DNA of 64,000 nucleotides. Source: Acidobacteriota bacterium (GTDB taxonomy: Bacteria > Acidobacteriota > UBA890 > WLXD01). Shown piece after piece: positions 57,254 to 64,000 of the stretch (position 1 is the stretch's first letter; every line of letters begins with the position of its first letter). The DNA lies in contig JAJCXT010000029.1 in the NCBI GenBank assembly GCA_029263295.1, forward strand, positions 1 to 64,000, written 5' to 3'. The notes beneath the pieces were generated by a model. It did no database searches and had not been told where the DNA came from. It saw only the letters and a program-made list of their open reading frames with translations. The translations under genes and the position numbers were made by a program.

Positions 57254-57940
57254 CTACTCCGTGAACTCCATGCCTTGGTAGAACACCTGCACCAAGTAGC
57301 TGGTCGTGGGATGCATCTTAATGAAAGCCACGAAGATCCTCGCATTGGGGGGCTGGGCAAGCGGCGCGATGCGGATCAACCGCTGCTCCATCTGGAACTG
57401 CCTCGGGGCGTCGTCCGCGCCCATCTCGAACTCCTCGCCAGTGGGAGCGAAACGATCGGGCACGAGGGCCGTAAACTCCTCCGCGCTCATTCCCGCCTCC
57501 AGCGGGTAGCCCGTGTCCACCTGAGCAGAACCAAAGCGCTCGGTGACATGCCGATAGGCTCGATGGAAGGCGAGGAGTACGTCGTCGTAGTCGTAGTCGT
57601 CGCCGTGGTCGAACCAGAGGCGAATCATGTAGAGCTGATCCGCGGAGTTGAACACGAAGGAGATCCGTTCCAGCCCGGGCTCGAGATCCGTGAAGGTCTC
57701 GACCCCGCCGATCGATGTCCGCACGGGGTCGTACGGCGCATGCGCATCGATCGCCACCACCTCGGCCTGGCTCATCCCGAATTGCCACGGGCCGTAACCT
57801 GCCAGTGGCTCCGTAGCTCCTCCGATTCCCTGAGGCACCAGCGGCGCCGCGAACAGGCTCGCGGCGACCACGCCGACTAGCGCCACCGGCAACAGCGCAT
57901 GGCGCCACACGTCAAACGCGCCAGCCCTCGAAGATCCCAT
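57254..57940 (-). CDS. Hypothetical membrane-anchored/secreted protein
   Basis: Single N-terminal hydrophobic segment; coherent ORF; convergent with ADOP. Confidence 0.55.
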   Translation of the reverse strand: MGSSRAGAFDVWRHALLPVALVGVVAASLFAAPLVPQGIGGATEPLAGYGPWQFGMSQAEVVAIDAHAPYDPVRTSIGGVETFTDLEPGLERISFVFNSADQLYMIRLWFDHGDDYDYDDVLLAFHRAYRHVTERFGSAQVDTGYPLEAGMSAEEFTALVPDRFAPTGEEFEMGADDAPRQFQMEQRLIRIAPLAQPPNARIFVAFIKMHPTTSYLVQVFYQGMEFTE

Positions 57941-58167
57941 TCCGCGCTCCCGTCCAGTTTCGTTGCCCCGGCGCTGTCGCAGGTCCGCGACGGCTCTCAG
58001 AGTGAGAACCTGCGAACCCCGATTCTTACGAGGGGACGAGCCCGCGTCTCTTGCGCCGACAGGCGGCACAGGGGGAGGTTCCGGACCCGTCGAGCCCTCG
58101 GCAAGTCGCCGCCGGTTCCTAGTAACATCGGCATCGCTTGCCCATTCCCCGAATCCAGGACGGCATC

Positions 58168-59859
58168 ATGCTTCGAGTTTCACGCACTGTTGGCATCGTC
58201 ATGGCGCTTGGCGCCGCTCTTACGCTGGCTGCGCAGGAACCCGCCGAATCGTCACCGGAGGACCGCGTCGATGAGGTCTTCGAGCGCTACGACTCCACCA
58301 GCGGCCCGGGTTGCGCCGTCTCTGTGATCAGGGACGGCGAGATCGTCTACAAGCAGGGCTACGGCATGGCGAACCTCGACCACGACGTGCCAATCCGCAC
58401 CGACACCGTCTTCCACGTGGCGAGCGTGTCGAAGGAATTCACCGCCGCCTCCATTGCCTTGCTGGCGATGGAAGGGAAACTGTCGCTCGATGATCCGATT
58501 CAGAAGCACCTGCCGTGGCTGCCCGACTTCGGCCACCTCATTACCGTCCGCAACCTGGTGCATCACAACAGCGGGATCCGGGATCAGTGGTCGCTACTGC
58601 AGATGTCCGGATGGCGCTACTCACAGGACCTGATTACCGACGACGACGTCAGATACCTGCTCGAGAAGCAGCGCGATCTCAACTTCCTGCCGGGCGACGA
58701 GTACCTGTACTCGAACAGCGGCTACACGCTGATGGCGCAGATCGTCAAGGCAGTTAGCGGCCAGACGCTACGGGAGTTCACGATGGAGCGGATCTTCGAG
58801 CCCCTCGGGATGACGCGGACGCACTTCCGCGACAACTTCGCCGAGATCGTCAAGGACCAGGCGTATGGCTACAGCTGGGACGGGGAGCGTTCCGTGTACG
58901 AACTGAGCGTCACCAACTTCGACACGGTGGGCGCGACCAGCCTGCTCACCACCGTGGAGGACATGGCGCGGTGGGATCGAAACTTCATCGATCCCGTGGT
59001 CGGAGGACAGGTGTTTCTCGACCTGATTCACCAGCGCGGCAAGCTCAACAGCGGCGAGGACCAGGACTACGCGTTCGGCCTTTCCCACGGTACCTACCGT
59101 GGGTTGCCGACGGTCGGGCACGGCGGCGCCGACGCCGGCTACCGCGCCAACTTCGTTCGCTTCCCCGAGCAGGGCTACAGCTTCGTGGCGCTGTGCAATC
59201 AGGCGCAGGCCAACCCTGGCGGGCTAGCGCGCGAGGTCGCTGACATCTATCTCGAGGAGCATCTGGAACCTGTCGCGGCCGCGCAGCCCGAAGAAAACGA
59301 GGGGGCCGTCGCCGTGGCGCTTTCCGATGAGGAATTGGCGCGCGTGGAAGGCACCTACTGGTTCGAGGACAACGCGCTCGCGATCGAGATCAAGCGCCAC
59401 GAGGAAGCCGTCCAGCTGGTCGTCGGCACACAGCAATTCGAGATGATCCACACGGGCGACGGAGTGTTCCGCGCCCCGGAGATCGGCCGCACGCTTCGAT
59501 TCGAACCCACCACGGGGGTGGTCGAGAAGATGCTCCTGCTGGCCACGGACGACGCGGAGGACATCGACACGGCCGCGAAGCTGGCTGCGTTCGATGTCGA
59601 GAGCGCGGACCTGACGGAGTACGCCGGCCAGTACGGCAGCCCCGAGCTACCGGTGACCTACTACCTGGAACTGAACGAGGGCCAGCTGACCCTCAGCTGG
59701 CTCAAGGGCGACGCCGACGACCTACTACTGGTCGGCGAGGACCTGATGGTCGGCGATGCCGGCAGCCTCGAGTTCGAGCGGGGCGCAACCGGCGAGGTCA
59801 CAGGGTTCGTCCTCGACTCGGGCCGGGTCAGGAACTTCCGCTTCGAGAGAATCCGATAG
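58168..59859 (+). CDS. Class C beta-lactamase-like serine hydrolase
   Basis: SVSKEFTA (SxxK), YSNSGYTLMAQIV, GHGGADAGYRANF. Confidence 0.9.
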   Translation: MLRVSRTVGIVMALGAALTLAAQEPAESSPEDRVDEVFERYDSTSGPGCAVSVIRDGEIVYKQGYGMANLDHDVPIRTDTVFHVASVSKEFTAASIALLAMEGKLSLDDPIQKHLPWLPDFGHLITVRNLVHHNSGIRDQWSLLQMSGWRYSQDLITDDDVRYLLEKQRDLNFLPGDEYLYSNSGYTLMAQIVKAVSGQTLREFTMERIFEPLGMTRTHFRDNFAEIVKDQAYGYSWDGERSVYELSVTNFDTVGATSLLTTVEDMARWDRNFIDPVVGGQVFLDLIHQRGKLNSGEDQDYAFGLSHGTYRGLPTVGHGGADAGYRANFVRFPEQGYSFVALCNQAQANPGGLAREVADIYLEEHLEPVAAAQPEENEGAVAVALSDEELARVEGTYWFEDNALAIEIKRHEEAVQLVVGTQQFEMIHTGDGVFRAPEIGRTLRFEPTTGVVEKMLLLATDDAEDIDTAAKLAAFDVESADLTEYAGQYGSPELPVTYYLELNEGQLTLSWLKGDADDLLLVGEDLMVGDAGSLEFERGATGEVTGFVLDSGRVRNFRFERIR

Positions 59860-59901
59860 CGGCTTCCACCTAGGAGCCTCTTCGCGCGGCACCTTGTTCT
59901 G

Positions 59902-59937
59902 CGAGACAATAAACTGATAGTGTCTTTTTATGTCTCG
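59902..59937. promoter_or_regulatory. Inverted repeat overlapping the PadR start codon
   Basis: CGAGACA-N22-TGTCTCG with an extra TGTCT at 59921-59925; ATG is at 59930. Confidence 0.5.
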
Positions 59938-60280
59938 TAAAGAGTCTCGTCACTCCCGGCCAGAAGTTCTCGGCGGCTTCGAGCACCAGGTGCTGCTGGC
60001 CGTTGCGCGCCTCGACGGCCTGACCTCCTCGGTGCCCATCGTGCTCGAGTTGCAGGCACGGACCGGCCGTGAAGTCGCGGCGGCTTCGGTGTTCGTAACG
60101 CTGCGCCGACTCGAGCGTCGCGGTTACCTGTCCTCGTTCGTCGGTGATCCCGTGCCCGGTCAGGCCGGGCGCCCCCGTCGCCTCTTCCGTCTCCTGCCCG
60201 AGGGGCTCGAGGCTGTGCGCGAGGCCGGCGAGGTATTACGACGGCTCTCCGAAGGCCTCTCGCTCGGAGATCTGGCGTGA
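59930..60280 (+). CDS. PadR-like transcriptional regulator
   Basis: VLGGFEHQVLLAVARLDGLTSSVPIVLELQARTGREVAAASVFVTLRRLERRGYL. Confidence 0.85.
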   Translation: MSRKESRHSRPEVLGGFEHQVLLAVARLDGLTSSVPIVLELQARTGREVAAASVFVTLRRLERRGYLSSFVGDPVPGQAGRPRRLFRLLPEGLEAVREAGEVLRRLSEGLSLGDLA

Positions 60281-62988
60281 GGAACTCGCCGTCCGAGATC
60301 CCCGCCGTCTACGTAGCCTTTCTTCACCTGTCCCTGTGGCCGTGGCTGAAGCGTGCCGACCGGGACGATGTGGTGCGCGATATCGCCGACCTGCGCACCG
60401 CCTATCTGGCCGAATCGGGGAGCCGCGGGCTGGCGCGCTACACCTGGCGGCAGCTGCTCCAGTTTCCGACCCAACTCGCCCTCCCACACCGTCGCCTGCA
60501 CACTCTCCCCCATCGCAGAGAAACCACCATGGACTCCGTCGTCGCCGACCTCCGCATGGCCGTTCGGACGCTCCGGCGCTCCCCCCTGCTCACATTCACC
60601 GTGGTCGCCATCCTCGCTGTGGCTATCAGCGCCAACAGCACGATCTTCAGCGTCGTCTACGCGGTGCTCATCCGGCCATTGCCGTTTCCCGAGCCGGATC
60701 GGATCGTCGCCCTGTGGAACACCGACGCCGAAGGTACCCGTTCACGGCTGGCGCCAGGCACGCTGGTCGATGCCCGCGAGTTGGACGCTCTCGAACCCGT
60801 GGGCGCGTTCATGAGCCGAAACGCGACGCTGACTCCGCCCGATGGCGAACCCGAGATCCTGCAGGGGGCGCGGGTCACGCAAGGCTACTTCGAAACTCTC
60901 GCGCGCGCCCCGCTGGCCGGGCGGATCTTCGAGCCGCACCATTACCAGCGCGGTGAAAAGCCGGTGATGGTCCTCGGCCACGACGTCTGGATGCGTCGTT
61001 TCCAGGGAGACCGCCGCCTGATCGGACGCGATGTGCTCTTCGGCGAGACGCAGTACGAGATCATCGCGGTCATGCCACCGGGCGTATACCCGTCCACGGC
61101 GAGCATTGAAGGCACGCTACCGCTACGGCCGGGCGGCCCTGACTTCTGGGTGCCGATCCGATTCCAGGACGAGTTCTACGGCAACCGCCGGACCCGCATT
61201 CTTGGCGTCATCGCGCGCCTGGCTCCTTCGATCACGATCAGCCAGGCACAGGAGGCCGTCGCCGCCCGCGGCGCCGCTCTGGTCGCCGATGGGCGCCTGC
61301 CGGAAGGTGGCGGGCTCACGTTGACGTCGTTTCGGCACGAGGCCGTCGGCACCGTGCAGCGCGCGTTGACGTTGCTGCTGCTGACCGTAGCCGCCCTGCT
61401 ACTGATCGCCGCCTCCAACGTCGCCGCGCTGCTCCTGACGCGGGCCGAAGCGCGCCAGAGTGAACTCGCTGTACGCGCCGCCCTAGGCGCCGGCCGGTGG
61501 CGCCTGGTTCGCCTGCAGCTGATGGAGACCCTCCTGCTTGCCACCGCCGGCGGCACAGTTGGAATCGCCGCAACGCCGCGGCTGCTCGGCCTGCTCCGCA
61601 ACGCGATTCCCACTCGAATCCCGCGCCTCGAAACCGCAGCATCCGGTACCGAAGTCGTCGCTTTCACCGCTTTGATCGTACTTGGCATCACGTTGCTTTC
61701 CGGACTGGTCCCGGCAGTGGTCGCCACCCGCAGCGGCCTGCTGCGAGCGTTGCTGCGCACGACCAGTACGGGAACCGCTCAAGGCGGGCGACGGCGACTG
61801 CAGTCCACGCTGGTTGCCGCCCAGACGGCCATGGCAGTGGTACTCGTGATCGTCTCCGTGCTGCTGGTGCGCAGCTTCCTGCAACTCGGGGCGGTCGACC
61901 TCGGATTCGACAAAGCGAATGTGATGACCGTCAGCGTGGCGGCTCCCGATACGATCGCGGCGGTTGCCGCGACGACGCGGGCGTTCTGGCTGTCTCTGCG
62001 GCAGACGCTGGACGAAATTCCGGGCGTGGCCGTGGCCGGGCTGGGCTCCGACCGACCCGTGGAACGCAGTTGGGTAGATGGCTTCCGCATCGAAGGGAGT
62101 CCAGACGACTCCGGAGACAGTCCGCACGCGAGCCTGCGACAGATCGGACCCGGCTATCTCGAGGCACTCGACATACCAGTCATCGCCGGGCGCGGCGTCA
62201 CCGCGTCCGATCGTGCCGATACGGTGCAGGTGGCCTTGATCAATGAGGCCGCCGCCAACGCGTTCTTCGCCGGCACCGACCCGATCGGGCAGCGGATCAC
62301 GATTCCGTCGCTGGAGCGAATCGGCTTCCAGGGCGAGGTCGCGGCCACGCGCGAGATCGTCGGCGTGGTCGGAGATGTCCACCACCTCGGGCCGACCGCG
62401 GCCGCGGACCCGTCCATCTACCTGGCGCTGCAGCAGTTCGAGTCCTACTCAACCATCGCGATCATTCGCGAGGATGGATCCCGCGCCGATACAGCCGCGG
62501 CCGTCCAACAGGCTCTGCGCGAGATCGACCCCGCACTCGCCATCCGCGGCATCGAGCGCTTGCCGCTGCTGGTGAGCGACTTCACGGCGCGGGAACGATT
62601 CGCCACGGTGCTGGTCAGCTCGTTCGGAATCATCGGATTGGTGCTGTCGGCCATGGGCCTGTACGTGCTGGTCGCTCGCGCGGTGGCCTTCCGCACGCGG
62701 GAGTACGGACTGCGACTGGCCATCGGAGCGCCGCCGACCGCCCTCCTGCGCGACGTCTTCTCGACCGCGCTCCGGCCGGTAGTAGTCGGCGTCTTGGTTG
62801 GGATGGCGGTGGCCGCACCGGTCACCACGGCCATGCGCAGCCAGCTGTTCGGAGTGGAGCCCCTCGACCCGATGAGCTTCGCGACCGCCCCGCTCGTGCT
62901 GCTGCTGGTGGCGTTGCTGGCAGTGCTGCTATGCGCCCGGCGCGCCCTCGGCGTCGACCCGGCTCACGCGCTGCGCGCCGACGGCTGA
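60277..62988 (+). CDS. ADOP-type ABC transporter permease with N-terminal prefix domain
   Basis: GTGA overlap with PadR; LRRSPLLTFTVVAILAVAISANSTIFSVVYAVLI; C-terminal ARRALGVDPAHALRADG. Confidence 0.9.
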   Translation: MRNSPSEIPAVYVAFLHLSLWPWLKRADRDDVVRDIADLRTAYLAESGSRGLARYTWRQLLQFPTQLALPHRRLHTLPHRRETTMDSVVADLRMAVRTLRRSPLLTFTVVAILAVAISANSTIFSVVYAVLIRPLPFPEPDRIVALWNTDAEGTRSRLAPGTLVDARELDALEPVGAFMSRNATLTPPDGEPEILQGARVTQGYFETLARAPLAGRIFEPHHYQRGEKPVMVLGHDVWMRRFQGDRRLIGRDVLFGETQYEIIAVMPPGVYPSTASIEGTLPLRPGGPDFWVPIRFQDEFYGNRRTRILGVIARLAPSITISQAQEAVAARGAALVADGRLPEGGGLTLTSFRHEAVGTVQRALTLLLLTVAALLLIAASNVAALLLTRAEARQSELAVRAALGAGRWRLVRLQLMETLLLATAGGTVGIAATPRLLGLLRNAIPTRIPRLETAASGTEVVAFTALIVLGITLLSGLVPAVVATRSGLLRALLRTTSTGTAQGGRRRLQSTLVAAQTAMAVVLVIVSVLLVRSFLQLGAVDLGFDKANVMTVSVAAPDTIAAVAATTRAFWLSLRQTLDEIPGVAVAGLGSDRPVERSWVDGFRIEGSPDDSGDSPHASLRQIGPGYLEALDIPVIAGRGVTASDRADTVQVALINEAAANAFFAGTDPIGQRITIPSLERIGFQGEVAATREIVGVVGDVHHLGPTAAADPSIYLALQQFESYSTIAIIREDGSRADTAAAVQQALREIDPALAIRGIERLPLLVSDFTARERFATVLVSSFGIIGLVLSAMGLYVLVARAVAFRTREYGLRLAIGAPPTALLRDVFSTALRPVVVGVLVGMAVAAPVTTAMRSQLFGVEPLDPMSFATAPLVLLLVALLAVLLCARRALGVDPAHALRADG

Positions 62989-63172
62989 GTCGCACCGGGA
63001 TACTAGAGGGGATTCGGCCGGGTTTCGGGCCGGGACGAGGTCGCCGATCGTGGTACCGCGCCGCACCGCGCTCTCCTTGAGCGACGATGCTGACGAAGAG
63101 GGCTTGACGCGTTACTTATTGATACCCTAAGGTTACATTTAGTCACCCATGATACGCCTCAAAGGAATCGAT

Positions 63173-63670
63173 ATGAGCGCAGAGAACACACCCAACGTCG
63201 CCGATGTCGCCGACAGCCACCGCCGTCGTCTTATGTTCGCCGTCCTGCTGATGGCAGTGATCTCGGCCACGCGAGCGGCGTCAGATGTCCTGGAGGCAGG
63301 CGCCATGATCTACCTGAAGGGAATCATGGCGGTCTCGGCGATCGGCATCGTGGCGGCGCTTGCCACACTCGTCTACTGGAAGCTCTTCAAGCTGCCGGCC
63401 GGCCAACGAGAACTGTACCTGAGTCCCGACGGATTCGTGACCGATGCGCTGGAGCGAGCCAAGAACGCCTCATGGTTGGTCACGTTCCTGCTGGTTTCCG
63501 TCGCGGCAGGCCTGGACCGAATGCTGAGCCGCTCCCCCTGGGTCGACCTGCCGAGCGTCTTCTACTTCAACCTGATCTCGGCGCTCATGCTGGGCACGCT
63601 GGGATCCGTGTTCTTCTTCCTCGATCGCGACGCCGGCAACGTCGAGCCAGAATGGGACGCCAGTGCATAA
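63173..63670 (+). CDS. Small multi-TM membrane protein paired with XRE regulator
   Basis: Four hydrophobic segments; 8-nt overlap with downstream HTH gene. Confidence 0.6.
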   Translation: MSAENTPNVADVADSHRRRLMFAVLLMAVISATRAASDVLEAGAMIYLKGIMAVSAIGIVAALATLVYWKLFKLPAGQRELYLSPDGFVTDALERAKNASWLVTFLLVSVAAGLDRMLSRSPWVDLPSVFYFNLISALMLGTLGSVFFFLDRDAGNVEPEWDASA

Positions 63671-63872
63671 GCCGACCCTGTCGAATCGCATCCGTGTGTA
63701 TCGTGCCGAGCACCGGCTCAGCCAGGCCGACCTGGCGGCGGCAATCGGCGTCTCGCGCAAGACGATCAACACGATCGAGGTCGGTAGATTCGTGCCCTCC
63801 ACGATCATCGCGCTGCTGATCGCGCGCCATTTCGAAGTCCCGGTGGAGGAGATCTTCTCGCTGCAGAGGTAG
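63663..63872 (+). CDS. XRE/YgzD-type HTH regulator
   Basis: NRIRVYRAEHRLSQADLAAAIGVSRKTINTIEVGRFVPS. Confidence 0.92.
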   Translation: MHKPTLSNRIRVYRAEHRLSQADLAAAIGVSRKTINTIEVGRFVPSTIIALLIARHFEVPVEEIFSLQR

Positions 63873-63931
63873 CCCCTCACCGGCCCAAGTGTCCTGACGC
63901 GGCCGCGAATCGCCGCGTCCCAGGCCAGGGC

Positions 63932-63966
63932 CACGGTCACGGTCACAGTCACGGTCACGGTCACGT
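63932..63966. repeat. Hexanucleotide tandem repeat (CACGGT)n
   Basis: CACGGT CACGGT CACAGT CACGGT CACGGT CACGT; five units with one variant. Confidence 0.85.
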
Positions 63967-64000
63967 CGGACGATCTACCAAATACGGGCGCCAGGCCAGC

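Noticed and set aside
55993-57360. 455-aa minus-strand ORF opposite an ADOP
   Set aside because: Antisense shadow of the 54793-57243 permease; low-complexity His/Arg/Gly composition.
63932-63966. CRISPR-like repeat
   Set aside because: Units are 6 bp with no spacers; simple tandem repeat only.
1-64000. tRNA/rRNA genes, transposases, prophage genes
   Set aside because: I looked for them by eye in intergenic regions and ORF translations and found none I could support; a tRNAscan/Infernal run would be needed to exclude small RNAs.

Overview
High-GC bacterial chromosomal window with no rRNA, tRNA, CRISPR array or transposase that I could recognise. The centre (about 13.4-34.3 kb) is a sulfur-oxidising heterodisulfide-reductase-like (sHdr) / lipoate-binding-protein locus. 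An ArsR-type regulator (sHdrR-like) sits between a minus-strand lipoate-assembly arm (GcvH-like LbpA2, LplA-LplB-type ligase, LipS2, LipS1, a second LplA-like protein, an extra radical SAM protein) and a plus-strand sulfur-transfer/oxidation arm (TusA, DsrE2-like, DsrE3-like, LbpA1, sHdrC1, B1, A, H, an HdrC2-B2-like single polypeptide). The plus arm continues into EtfB, EtfA, a membrane HdrD/EtfD-like ETF:quinone oxidoreductase (EMO type) and a small winged-helix-like protein. This looks like a sulfane-sulfur -> sHdr -> ETF -> quinone module. The less expected parts are: (i) two paralogous CCG-domain proteins that have both lost the Cys residues of their first CCG motif; (ii) a second LplA-like protein with the conserved lysine position changed to Arg, paired with an uncharacterised radical SAM protein; (iii) an upstream DUF302-like/FadL/Mrp operon behind a 35-bp concentric dyad. 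The flanks are accessory: six ADOP/MacB-type ABC permeases (four coupled to PadR regulators by 4-nt start/stop overlaps), two MMPL/RND exporters, serine hydrolases, MscL, an M48 protease, TetR-SDR and others. Many ADOPs with PadR suggests Acidobacteriota or a related phylum (inference only). All family calls are from reading the translated sequence; no database search was run.
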